Assembly (NCBI GenBank): GCA_902806595.1
Contig: CADCXC010000041.1
Coordinates: 248,001 to 312,000 of the forward strand
Reading direction: 5' to 3'
Source of the DNA: Pyrenopolyporus hunteri
Taxonomy: Eukaryota; Ascomycota; Sordariomycetes; Xylariales; Hypoxylaceae
Length of the DNA stretch: 64,000 bases
The notes beneath the pieces were generated by a model that saw only the letters and a program-made list of their open reading frames with translations, did no database searches and had not been told where the DNA came from. A program made the translations under genes and the position numbers. This document shows positions 54,901 to 64,000 of the stretch, in pieces; the first letter of the stretch is position 1, and each line of letters opens with the position of its first letter.

Positions 54901-56688
54901 TTATCCGGTCCTCTCGACTTGCGTAACTGTAACCTTCGCCTCCTCTATCTTATGGAGTGCAATGTCGTGAGCGGTAGAAGAAGACTGGCATTCGAAGGTG
55001 GGAAAGTCTCGAGTAGGCACCCGCTTCTCGAACAGCTCGTCGATCTCCTCTAATGATCTATCTTTCATGTCGGGCAAGAAAAACCAGAAAAACACTGAGT
55101 GGCCGGTTAGCAAACAGATATGGCGTATCTATCACATTCGAGGTTATCCTCACCGAATGTCAAGATATTAGAACCTGCCCAAATCCAACAATATTTTGCA
55201 CCCCAGTTTAGAGCGGTTGGATTGATGAAGTACGGCGAACAGAAAGAAGTCAGCCCTAGGTTGGAAGTCAGCCTAATCGTGTCCCACTCGAGCCGGATGT
55301 TGTTGACGGCTCAGTGACACTTGGGTATGGCGTCGTGCGATGCCAAGAAGGTAATACTCACAAGCAAATACATAATCTACGCCTGTAGCAAACGACAAAG
55401 TAATCACCCGCAGCCGGGAGTTCACGACCTCTGCCGATACGGGCCACGTCATGGAGCCTGCGAAACCGCTGTACGAGATAACGTAGAAGAAGTTGAAGGC
55501 GAGGAACACCTTTGCCGCTTCCGGCGTGCCGGGTGCGATGGTAGCCCCAAGGGCTGGACCGACCATAGAAATCACAGCGGCCCCAGTTCCTATCAGAAGC
55601 ATCGTTCGACGACCACACACCTTGTACGCGCAGTACAAGCCGGCCGCGACTCCGACGAGTTGCACAGTCATGGAGTAAATCCCGATCTTGAAGACGTCAT
55701 CTACGCCGGCCTGCTGGTAAAAGTACGTCTTGGTACAACGTTAGACGGCGTCAAGCGAGTTAACGTATCGGAGAATAGGGGGTCGGCTTACACCATAAGA
55801 CAAGAAGACCCATACACCCGACGAAGCACGCGACACCGCAACGGCCACGCATAGCATGGTGCGACGCAGGTTCGTTCCCTTGAAAATATCGACTATGCTA
55901 GCCGCGGAGGCGTTGGCTTTCTCTTCCTCGACCCCGCGGATAATCTCGATAAGCTCCTCCTGGAGGAACTCGGGCTCCAGCGAGTTTCCGCGGAGGAAAA
56001 TAAGAGACTGTTCGGCTTCCTCGCGGCGGTCGTGGAGCACGAGCCACCGCGGCGACTCGGGGATAAAGAAGACGAAGATACTCAATAGTGTGGGGAAGAT
56101 AAACAGGCACGCGAGGGGGATCTGGTAGGAAAGCTTGCCCATGATATGCGAGGTCCTCTCGTCGACGACGGCCCCGAGGATGGTGCCGATATTAATGGTG
56201 ATAGCGAACATAGCCGAGCAGACCCCCCGCAGCTGAGGCGGCGCGCACTCCACGATATACGCGTTCGAAAAAGTGATGAAGAAGGCGTTCGACGCTCCCA
56301 TCAAAGCCCGCCCAACGCACAACGTGGCGATAGAGGTCGCTACGATCTGGGCCGTACATCCGGCAAAGGCGACGATGGTGCCTGCCCATATCCCAGGCCT
56401 ACGGCCAAAATAACGACCAAACGGGGCGATAAATAGAACGCCGATTATAGTTCCCACGTTCAGGAACGAGGCGATGAGCTGTTGGTCAGTCGTCGCGATG
56501 CCCCAACCGCCTTTCAAAGCAGGATCACGGTATCCGAACGTCATCAAGAAGCCGGGCATCGTCTGGAACGTACCTATAGCGGATACGTCGAACCCGTATT
56601 GGGTGATGGCAAAAGCCATGCCCAAGCATATGAGGGCGCATTTCCAGTTCTCCTTGAAGCCAGTATTGCGCTGGCTGCTGATACCCAT
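54901..56688 (-). CDS. MFS sugar transporter (sugar-porter family)
   Basis: Exons 56688-55792, 55728-55362, 55255-55154 and 55094-54901 give 519 residues with twelve helices. Signatures: the first helix with GFDVSAIGTFQ, GRYFGRRPGI in the first loop, IPESPRWLVLHDRREEA after helix 6, FLSYGTYFYQQAGV (helix 7, across intron 1), SFCSPYFINPTALNWGAK (exon 3), and PDMKDRSLEEIDELFEK at the C-terminal end. These mark a proton-coupled sugar porter of the alpha-glucoside/quinate-like branch. The specific sugar cannot be read. Intron 1 (55791-55729) needs a CCAAG acceptor to keep TYFYQQ. Same strand as and just downstream of GH43 (0.95 kb), which suggests import of the sugar or oligosaccharide that GH43 cleaves. 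Confidence 0.9.
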
Positions 56689-57635
56689 GGTGACTCCTGT
56701 GATGCAGCAACTCTGTGAGCTGCCTATAATCCTAGCCTCGAAAGCAGCGACATAGGTATCGACTGCTTCCGGCCTGGTAGATATCGGGTTTTAAATACAG
56801 GTTCTTGGTTGATCGCTGACACTTTCAATGTATATGAGTCTAGCCCTGGTCCCCGCCTGGGGTGCATGCATCGAAGTAACATCAGTAGCATTCGTTATAA
56901 AACCAAAGGATACGATTCGTACACACGAGCGTATAGGGGCAAGGGAACAGGTCCCCCTCATCTTACCCTTGCCGGTACTTGGAGAATCTGGGGAATTGAT
57001 ATAACTTCCAACGTCGGTAGATCTTCTGCAGGGTAGTGAGGGGATGGGAATTTTATCAATTAGACGACGGGCAGATATAAAACTTTAGATAGAGCGTCTT
57101 AATTGACTGGCCTGAACTTTTCCTAGCGTATAATGAATGCTATTACTTTAACTTCATAAATAGAAGCATGATAGGTGAGGTATCAAAGATGAATATAGAA
57201 TATAGTATACGGACGGCTTCCGAGAAGCAAGATGGAATGGATGGATCTAGGTAGCTTGGCGAAGGTCTTACGTGTACATAATAATACGATTCGGTATTAA
57301 CAAGGACTTCGTCCAGCCTACTTTCTGCAAGGTCTTGACTGTACTTGATAGGCCCAATATAACCTGGAAACGAGGTCAACAGTTCGAATTCAGCACAGAG
57401 GTGGTGGTGGTTTGTTACCGTGTTGGAAGAAGTTGGTCGGGGTGCGAGATTCCGAATATGAAAGGATAATAGTCTCAAATAATCCCTGCATACCTAATCT
57501 TTAAACTTCCTAAGTTTTTGGTTTGGGTGAGCATTTCGGTGGTTGGATTAAATATTCCAAATTCGATATTATCGGTAATGACTATGGACACCTTCCTATA
57601 CAGCGATACATATTCTAACTCTGCGAACAACGCGC
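56689..57635. other. Intergenic region between transporter and GH43 genes
   Basis: Transporter promoter and GH43 3' flank. No gene was seen. Confidence 0.5.
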
Positions 57636-58667
57636 TCACTCGGCCGGCTTCTCCGTCACGATCTTACCGTCCTTATCATAGAAAATCTCCTTCACCTTTA
57701 CCGACCTAAGATGATTCACTCCGCCACTAAGTTCGCAGTCGTGATGGAACAACCACCAGCGGCCCTCGAACTCGACAATAGAATGGTGCGTAGTCCATCC
57801 AAGCACCGGCTCGAGCAGGCGGCCAGCATAAGTAAACGGGCCGAGGGGGCTCGTACCCGTCGCGTACACCAGGTAATGCGTGTCGCCGGTCGAGTAGCTG
57901 AAATAGTACGTGTCACCACGCTTGTGCATCCACGCCGCCTCGAAGAACCGGCGGTCGTGATCGTCCGCCTCGATCGGCTCGCCCGTCTCCGGCGCCAAAA
58001 TCACCAGATCCTGCACCGGCCCCGCAAACGTCCGCATGTCGTCCGCTAGCCGCGCCACCTTAGGGAATAGTGCCTTGGCCCCGGGACCCGAAGGCTCCTT
58101 GGGGCCCAGCCACGCCGCGTCGAAGTGCTCGGGCGCGTTGCCCTTCTGGTAGCATTGGAGCTGCCCGCCCCACAGGCCGCCGAAGTACAGGTAGGCGGAC
58201 TCGTCGGGGTCGTCGTCTACGAATGACGCGGGGTCGATGCTAAAGCTGCCGGGGATGGGCTCGGGGTCTGGCGTGAAGGGGCCTACCGGGGAATCCCCCA
58301 CGGCGACGCCGATGCGGAACACCAGATTCTTGTCGCGGGCGGGGAAGTATAAGTAATATTTTCCCTTGCGACGCGCCGCATCCGGCGCCCACAACTGCTT
58401 GCTGACCCAAGGGACGTCTTCGGTGCGTAGCACGACGCCGTGGTCTGTTACCTTGGGGGGTTTGGCGGAAGGAGGCGGCGACGAGGCGTATGCGTCGAGG
58501 GAGTCGACCGAGAAGACATGGTAGTCGGCCATATCATACTGGTCGCCATTGTCGTTGAACTGAATATCAGTCTCTCGATCGTGCGACGGGTAGATGTATA
58601 GCTTGCCGTCGAAGACGTGAGCGGAAGGGTCCGCGGTGTAGAGGTGTGTTATTAGGGGGGGCGACAT
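57636..58667 (-). CDS. Intracellular glycoside hydrolase family 43
   Basis: Single-exon, 343-residue protein forming one five-bladed propeller domain, without signal peptide or binding module. Family features: TADPSAHVFDGKLYIYPSHD (catalytic base Asp13), WAPDAARRKGKYYLYFPA, SIDPASFVDDDPDESAYLYFGG (the pKa-modulating Asp region), FFEAAWMHKRGDTYYFSYS (catalytic acid Glu) and VEFEGRWWLFHHD. It should cleave beta-xylosides or alpha-L-arabinofuranosides. Lack of a signal peptide places it in the cytosol, acting on imported oligosaccharides, consistent with the sugar porter next door. The coding sequence is very GC-rich with C/G third positions. Start is the only Met before the TADPSA strand. Confidence 0.92.
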   Translation of the reverse strand: MSPPLITHLYTADPSAHVFDGKLYIYPSHDRETDIQFNDNGDQYDMADYHVFSVDSLDAYASSPPPSAKPPKVTDHGVVLRTEDVPWVSKQLWAPDAARRKGKYYLYFPARDKNLVFRIGVAVGDSPVGPFTPDPEPIPGSFSIDPASFVDDDPDESAYLYFGGLWGGQLQCYQKGNAPEHFDAAWLGPKEPSGPGAKALFPKVARLADDMRTFAGPVQDLVILAPETGEPIEADDHDRRFFEAAWMHKRGDTYYFSYSTGDTHYLVYATGTSPLGPFTYAGRLLEPVLGWTTHHSIVEFEGRWWLFHHDCELSGGVNHLRSVKVKEIFYDKDGKIVTEKPAE

Positions 58668-59495
58668 TTCGACTGTTTACTCTTCTTTTTCCCGCCTTCG
58701 CTCTTTTTCTTCTTTTTGCCTCTTAGTTTAGATCGGGCTCTAAGGCTCCTAAGGCGATATTCTGTTATTTAATCTCGTAATATTCACGATGCCCCGCGGG
58801 GTACTTATAACCAAGGAGATCGTGAGGTGGGGAGCGATCCTTGGTGCTGAGGGGGTTCTCAGTCGTTGGGGTATACCTAGGCTCGTCGCATCGGTTCGAG
58901 ACCAAATGGATATATGTGAGAACACAGGAGGACTCATATTCTCCCATTTGGTGCCATGCCCATTAGCTGTATGGCTCTTCTCGTCACGCGATTTACATGC
59001 CCACCTGAATCACATACGACGGCTGTGATGATCTGTCTGCTCTTGTCCCGGCGGAATGGATATCCGTCCCCTTCCAATTTATCCCTATTTAACCGGTCGC
59101 CTACATTTAGCTCTGTTCCACTTACCACACACGACATTCATATATACAATTATTCTATTCGGTCGCGAGAATAGGGACACCGGGATGTTAGTCTGGAATT
59201 TCTGCATAAGCCCTCATAGCTAGACTTTACGAATAAGATACTTAGCTGAGTAGTAATTGATGTTGTTGTGTTGGCTCGTCGCTATTAAATGATGGGTACC
59301 GAGAAGTGAAGGACGCGCCCGTGAAATAGTATCAAGTTTATATATAGGTATGTATTGAATAGGTAGATAGTATATATAAACCGGGGTAGTGTGTGTCTTC
59401 GAGTCGTGACACTTCATGGGATCGACGAGTATTATTGCGATAAGTTCATTAAATGGAGACGACGATATTGTGGTTGTCCATTCATGCGAAATGCT
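58668..59495. other. GH43 promoter and lipase 3' flank
   Basis: CT-skewed on the minus strand just upstream of GH43 (58680-58730), a likely promoter. No gene was recognised. Confidence 0.5.
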
Positions 59496-62400
59496 TTATA
59501 CGTCTGTAATACCCAGCGTAAGCCGTCGAAGAGCGTCTTCGTACCGTCCGGGACTATGGTCCATCAACATGCTGGAGCCGAATCTAACTTCTCTAAACCG
59601 AGCTTCGACGTCCCTTATGTATTTAAATACTATTCGAGTTGCAGGGCGCCCCACCTGACCAGTGCCGGCTTGAAGGAAAGCGTCTCGTCTCAAGGCTGGT
59701 GTGCTCTCAACCGAGAAGACTTCGCCGGGCGGTAACAATTTTGAACTCATCATACTCGCCCGCAAAGTCTTAAGAGCGGCATATGCCCACTTGTCTTCTT
59801 CCTCGTGTGAATGCGTAGGTCCATTATTATACCACTTGTCAGCTAGTCCCGTCTGTAAACCCTCCCATATCCTTCGGCGAACCTCCGCCTTCGCTTCGTT
59901 ATTATCTGTTTTAAACGCTAATGCTACGGCCTGGAAGTCATGAAGGACGCCGAGTGACAGATATGGGACAAGGTCATTTCCATGTACCGTACTGGTAATC
60001 AATCCTCTCGTCGCTTTCTGTAAAGAGGGCGACATTGTAGCAGGCGGGCCGTAGGCATACACATGGATCGGTCTACCGGGTGGTAAACATATATGAGAGG
60101 TAGTAGTGTCAGACTGTGCGCTTGCTAGAAGTCTCTGGTGTGGTTCGGCGGAGGTAACGAAGGCTGTTCCAGTCGAAGCGGGTTCGGCGAGCATGGCTCC
60201 AAGGAGCGCGGTCACAGCTCCACCAAGCGAATGGCCACAAAGCACCAGACCGTAGTCCGAAAACTCCTCAAGTGCCTCCTTGAGTGTGGCTAGTACTCTC
60301 CCGTCTCCGCCATATAGAAGTCGTCTCGCAGACGCATGGATACCCTTATGAACCTTATAGGCTTTCCCCCGCCAAAGCAGGTCGTCGTACTCGCACATCA
60401 TATCAGCTAAAACGTCTTCGAAGCCTAACGTGCCACGGCAAGACAGAACAATGGCCTTAGATTCTTCATCAATCGCAATGGTATGCACGAGAGGTATACC
60501 CGTGTCGGTAGATCCAGTAGAATCAGAACCACCCTGCGGATCGACGAATGAAGATAGGAGAATGCTATCTGGCGGAAGCTCGGTATGATGCGCAAATGAC
60601 CGCACATCGCGATGTGTTTCGTCTGGAACTTTCAATACTGGGAGTTCCTTCGTGATCCCCATGAATTTTAAAAAGTTCGATCCATACGCAGCGGACGCGT
60701 AACGACTGTATCGAGTAATATTCCTTAAGATATGGAAGTCGGGGAACATTCCATTAACCATCCCCGTTCGACGTAGTGTGTCTACGGCCTGGGAATCGCT
60801 GTAGGCGCTTCTTTGGTGGATTGAGGACAGCGCCAAGGATAATTGAGAATCTTTGGTTTGAAGGGTGTATATACTAGGGCTATATAGCCCGCGGTTTTCC
60901 GATCTGTTTCTTTTATGACTCTTCGATGGTGAAGGAGAACGTTGCGCGCTAATCTCTTGCGCCATTTCGGAGTGGGATGCACGCCCATGAGTTCTAGGCT
61001 CATTTCTCGTGAACGCTGGCGAAGATGGCCGACTCTCGAATGAATGCACGGAAAAGGTGTCAGTCAAAGAAACAACCGAATTACGACGCCGGCCTTGTAA
61101 CGGAACGTATGTCGCCCGCAACTGCGACCCATGTAAATTAGAGGTGCCTTCAGGATCGCCTAGATCTCTGGATGAAAAGTGATTCGGACTCCCCCGACGA
61201 GGTGATAGAGGAGATTCGTGATGTGGGATCAGAAGCGAACCCGTATCTAGAAAGTCTCCTCTCCTTTGCGATGCTGACAACTTTCCCTGTGACGGTTTAT
61301 TGCTACCCCAAGGAGGCTTTACCATTGACTTTGATTTGGGGTTGACTTGAAGATTGTCAGAGCTCGAGTCCCGGCTCAACAGCACGGTTCCTTTCCTAAG
61401 GACCCCTCGAATGCCACTTTTTCTTTCATGTGGCTTAGGGGTTTGTGTCGATTCAGCCTTCCTCGCCGATTGTGTATTACCGGTTGGCGATACTGGAACA
61501 GAGAGAGAGCTCCGAGAGACTTGTCGAGCGTCCTCCAAAGGTTTCCTAGTGCGTTTTTGATTTGCGGCATGCTCGGGGACCTGCCTAGAGGTTGCCGCCG
61601 GGGACATACGCCCTTTAGGAGAAGTTAAGCTCGTTCCAGCGGAACTAGTAGACACAGGTCTGGCTTGATGAACTGGATTTTCACTTGTGACACTCCCTTT
61701 ACCCTTGGCGGTTGAAGCGAGAGTCGGACGTGCTGCTTTGGGGGGAACTGGGGGAGGTTGGTCGAACTGACGGGAGCCGAGACTGGTTGATCGCTGGGGT
61801 ATTTCGTCGTCGACTATTTCGACCCGCGATTGAGCATCTTCCTCGCCATCGCTGTCAGTAGCCGTCCTTCTGACTTTATTTCTGCTGATTTTATATACGA
61901 CTCTATAATTCGAACCCGCCCCTTGACTTTCCGGCAATAGGCCGTCCGAGCTGTTAACCTCACTCTTCACGACATCAACCCCCGGAAGTGACAGAACTGG
62001 TACTAGTTGAGTACCTTTGATATCAACCGTGATTGTTTTTGTCGTGGTAGTCGAGGTTGTGATAGACACTTGTGCGTCCTTAGGGAGAGAGCTGAGGATT
62101 TGTCGTTTAAGTTGTGCTTCTGGTAATTCATCTTCATCGCCGTGCTGCCCAATTGTTTCAATTAGATTCTCACGGCCATCCAACGCAGTTTCTTGCTTAC
62201 TTCCATCAACGGGCTGGCTATCGTCATCGACGTCAACTCGTTCCCCATCGTCGAGAAGGACGACATCCCATATGACTTCCTCTTGGCCAAGTCGACGGGT
62301 TTCATCTTGTATGGTCTTTCTGCACCAATTCTGTAGATATGCAAGACCGCATAACCCGAGCAGAAGGTCCATCACTCCCACCCTTTCCCCCTGAACGCCC

Positions 62401-63032
62401 GTAGCGGGGTTTTGAAATTCCCGACGGATAAGGGTGATGATGCTTGCGATGGCTCTAGAAGAATCCGTCGAACCGAAAAACTGATCTAACACGGACAGAA
62501 ACAGCTGGGAAATCTGGGAGGCGGTCGATACGGTAGTACCGGTAACGTGAAACCCTGTGGCTGTCCAGAAGACTATCTGTGACATCGTCTGATGTAGACT
62601 CTCTAAGCTCCTCTCCAAGATGGACTCGGCGTCTGTCCTACCCAGCTCGGATTGGGCCCGTGCTATGACATCTCTTCCGGCCCTGCTTAATATACCCTCT
62701 AGAATACCGCGACCAAGCTCTAAACTGGAAAGCGTCGTGAATTTGGCAGCACCTAGACCATATCCGCCGATGAAAGTACCAACGCGGAGAGCGAACGAAG
62801 TCGATCGCGTAGCGAAACTGACGGCGCTCGCTATGGGACTAGGGAGAAGAGTTTTGCCTGGAGCTGGCGGTAGTAGTTCCTCAGAGGATATGAGAGCCTC
62901 GGCAGGGCTGCTCGGATCCTCGTTTTGATCCGCATCTGTAGTTGCTAGCATATCGACGGCGAAGAAGCGACGAAATTTCGAAGAGGAGGGGCTACATTTA
63001 TTGCATGAGGTTGTTTCGTGGACAGTCGTCAA
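59496..63032 (-). CDS. Large class-3 lipase, sn-1 diacylglycerol-lipase-like
   Basis: Single-exon, 1,178-residue protein. The lipase_3 fold lies in the C-terminal third: VLSCRGTLGFEDVLADMMCEYDDLLW (oxyanion strand), VHKGIHASARRLLYG, GLVLCGHSLGGAVTALLGAML (nucleophile Ser in GHSLG), YGPPATMS, VHGNDLVPYLSLGVLHDF with the catalytic Asp, and a possible His nearer the end. The N-terminal 280 residues contain hydrophobic amphipathic stretches (ATRSTSFALRVGTFIGGYGLG, VMDLLLGLCGLAYLQNW) that may bind membranes. A long Ser/Pro/Arg-rich linker of about 400 residues joins the two. Related fungal proteins are annotated as DAG or triacylglycerol lipases. The start may be 27 codons later (62951). The next gene upstream begins beyond 63339. 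Confidence 0.9.
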   Translation of the reverse strand: MTTVHETTSCNKCSPSSSKFRRFFAVDMLATTDADQNEDPSSPAEALISSEELLPPAPGKTLLPSPIASAVSFATRSTSFALRVGTFIGGYGLGAAKFTTLSSLELGRGILEGILSRAGRDVIARAQSELGRTDAESILERSLESLHQTMSQIVFWTATGFHVTGTTVSTASQISQLFLSVLDQFFGSTDSSRAIASIITLIRREFQNPATGVQGERVGVMDLLLGLCGLAYLQNWCRKTIQDETRRLGQEEVIWDVVLLDDGERVDVDDDSQPVDGSKQETALDGRENLIETIGQHGDEDELPEAQLKRQILSSLPKDAQVSITTSTTTTKTITVDIKGTQLVPVLSLPGVDVVKSEVNSSDGLLPESQGAGSNYRVVYKISRNKVRRTATDSDGEEDAQSRVEIVDDEIPQRSTSLGSRQFDQPPPVPPKAARPTLASTAKGKGSVTSENPVHQARPVSTSSAGTSLTSPKGRMSPAATSRQVPEHAANQKRTRKPLEDARQVSRSSLSVPVSPTGNTQSARKAESTQTPKPHERKSGIRGVLRKGTVLLSRDSSSDNLQVNPKSKSMVKPPWGSNKPSQGKLSASQRRGDFLDTGSLLIPHHESPLSPRRGSPNHFSSRDLGDPEGTSNLHGSQLRATYVPLQGRRRNSVVSLTDTFSVHSFESRPSSPAFTRNEPRTHGRASHSEMAQEISAQRSPSPSKSHKRNRSENRGLYSPSIYTLQTKDSQLSLALSSIHQRSAYSDSQAVDTLRRTGMVNGMFPDFHILRNITRYSRYASAAYGSNFLKFMGITKELPVLKVPDETHRDVRSFAHHTELPPDSILLSSFVDPQGGSDSTGSTDTGIPLVHTIAIDEESKAIVLSCRGTLGFEDVLADMMCEYDDLLWRGKAYKVHKGIHASARRLLYGGDGRVLATLKEALEEFSDYGLVLCGHSLGGAVTALLGAMLAEPASTGTAFVTSAEPHQRLLASAQSDTTTSHICLPPGRPIHVYAYGPPATMSPSLQKATRGLITSTVHGNDLVPYLSLGVLHDFQAVALAFKTDNNEAKAEVRRRIWEGLQTGLADKWYNNGPTHSHEEEDKWAYAALKTLRASMMSSKLLPPGEVFSVESTPALRRDAFLQAGTGQVGRPATRIVFKYIRDVEARFREVRFGSSMLMDHSPGRYEDALRRLTLGITDV

Positions 63033-63338
63033 GTCTTTACGCGAGCACGGTTAGGTGTTGTCAGGTGTTATAACGTGCGGCAGAATCAAAATTAAAGAGA
63101 AATTCGCGACACGCTACGCAAAGTAGAAGAAGACGACGACGTGTGTACCGTATATTTATTGTCGCCCTATTGTAGATTACATATCCGTCCGACGTCGAGA
63201 CAGCTCTATTCGAATGAATGGACGGCTCAATTCGCAGTTGTTGGATATGGGAAAATTGGCCACACATGTTAACAACGCCCAAAAGCAAAGACGTGTAAAA
63301 GTGTTGACGTTAGCGGCGATTTAGTGGTCGGTGTCGAC
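63033..63338. other. Lipase promoter region
   Basis: Between the lipase start and the terminal exon on the same strand. Nothing else was seen. Confidence 0.45.
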
Positions 63339-63488
63339 TTACATGTGACAGTACAACGTCTTAGCGACACTTAGCAGCGCGGGGATATAGGCCGGGTAGA
63401 AGGCGTTTTCTACTGCCGGGTTTATGTAGACGTCATTGGCAGACGCTTCTGGTGTATCGCCAGTTAGCTTATCTAGTCCTTCATAGAC
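63339..63488 (-). CDS. Probable 3'-terminal exon of an unidentified gene (partial)
   Basis: A 49-codon frame begins directly after a strong acceptor (CCCCCTTTTTCAG at 63489-63501) and reads YEGLDKLTGDTPEASAND, then NPAVENAFYPAYIPALL, before a TAA at 63339. Its amphipathic, gene-like composition contrasts with the TAGGTACCTA-rich DNA on either side. No family was recognised. The upstream exons were not found with confidence; they may lie in 63500-64000 or beyond the window. A GTAAGT-like sequence spanning the TAA leaves open that this is an internal exon. Confidence 0.45.
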   Translation of the reverse strand, partial: VYEGLDKLTGDTPEASANDVYINPAVENAFYPAYIPALLSVAKTLYCHM

Positions 63489-63501
63489 CTGAAAAAGGGG
63501 G

Positions 63502-64000
63502 AGGGGACATTGGGGAAAAGAATACCCACATACCGCGTACTGCCAGGTACCTACCTAGACCTAACCTAAGGTAGGTTCCCAACGATTTCTCGATATAGAC
63601 GTCTCGATATAGATGGGGGTCTAGGTATATCCAGGCATGAGTGCGATTACTTTACCGCGTATAGGAAGAATCGATGCAGGTACGCACCACCCCAACGCAT
63701 ACATGTAAGTAGGTATGTACCTACCTAAGTGAGGTACCTACCTAGGTATATACAGGCTAACGCTTGAATGCGACTATCTGGACGCTGAACGCCTGGAAAC
63801 GTGTTTGCATCTTAAGCGTCCCCCATTACCTCGCCTGCCACTCGCTAACCCGGTTGGTTTCCCGATGTCTGCCGTCTCGTACGTATATAATAGGTAGTGA
63901 GGTGATATCGCAACAGTCCATGGAAAGGAAAAGGACAATGCAGGAACTAGGGCCAAGGCATGTCCACGTCATCTCGAAGGTCGCATCGGTCGCATCGTGT
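63502..64000. other. Right-end region rich in TAGGTACCTA words
   Basis: Dense copies of TAGGTACC, ACCTACCTAGGT and related palindromic words at 63545-63580 and 63708-63750, probably intronic or intergenic. Any 5' exons of the partial gene would be here or outside the window. Confidence 0.5.

Noticed and set aside
57711..58049. 112-codon plus-strand frame inside GH43
   Set aside because: Antisense shadow of a GC-rich exon whose own frame has clear GH43 motifs.

Overview
The window comes from a filamentous ascomycete (Pezizomycotina, most likely Sordariomycetes). The evidence is about 45 reconstructable introns, mostly 50-110 nt with CTAAC-type branch points, and typical gene content: hacA with its unconventional intron, a THI5/NMT1 gene carrying a TPP riboswitch, a Zn2Cys6 regulator, a PTH11-like rhodopsin-fold protein, a HET-domain relic, an Hce2-type secreted protein and complex I NUXM. 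Palindromic TAGGTACCTA words are scattered through the non-coding DNA. Most genes had to be rebuilt by joining exons by eye. All joins given preserve frame and are backed by conserved protein sequence unless stated. No rRNA, tRNA, CRISPR array or autonomous transposon was recognised.

Left part (1-12.8 kb), accessory and gene-poor: an Hce2-like secreted protein; an MFS sugar transporter interrupted only by three in-frame TAG codons, each where Trp is expected; a multi-pass membrane protein; an eight-exon lactose-permease-like transporter; a kinase-fold protein that has lost its catalytic Asp; and a GNAT acetyltransferase.

Middle left (13-20.5 kb): THI5/NMT1 (HMP-P synthase) with a GC-AG first intron and a TPP aptamer inside a 5'-leader intron; a 77-residue Cys-rich membrane protein; a secreted double-psi beta-barrel protein; and hacA, the unfolded-protein-response bZIP regulator. 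A 5.9-kb stretch without recognisable genes follows (20.5-26.5 kb).

Core block (26.5-39.5 kb): an ESCRT-III subunit, SKI2 (exosome cofactor helicase), CSM3/Swi3 (fork protection), a MITE-like inverted-repeat element, complex I NUXM, and a 702-residue Zn2Cys6 transcription factor.

Right part (41-64 kb), accessory again: a short-chain dehydrogenase; a 29-cysteine protein; a decayed HET gene; a PTH11-like membrane protein; a divergent pair of FAD monooxygenase and GRE2-like reductase sharing one promoter; a single-pass membrane protein; a sugar transporter next to a cytoplasmic GH43 glycosidase (a plausible uptake-plus-hydrolysis pair); a 1,178-residue class-3 lipase of the diacylglycerol-lipase type; and the 3' exon of an unidentified gene near the right end.
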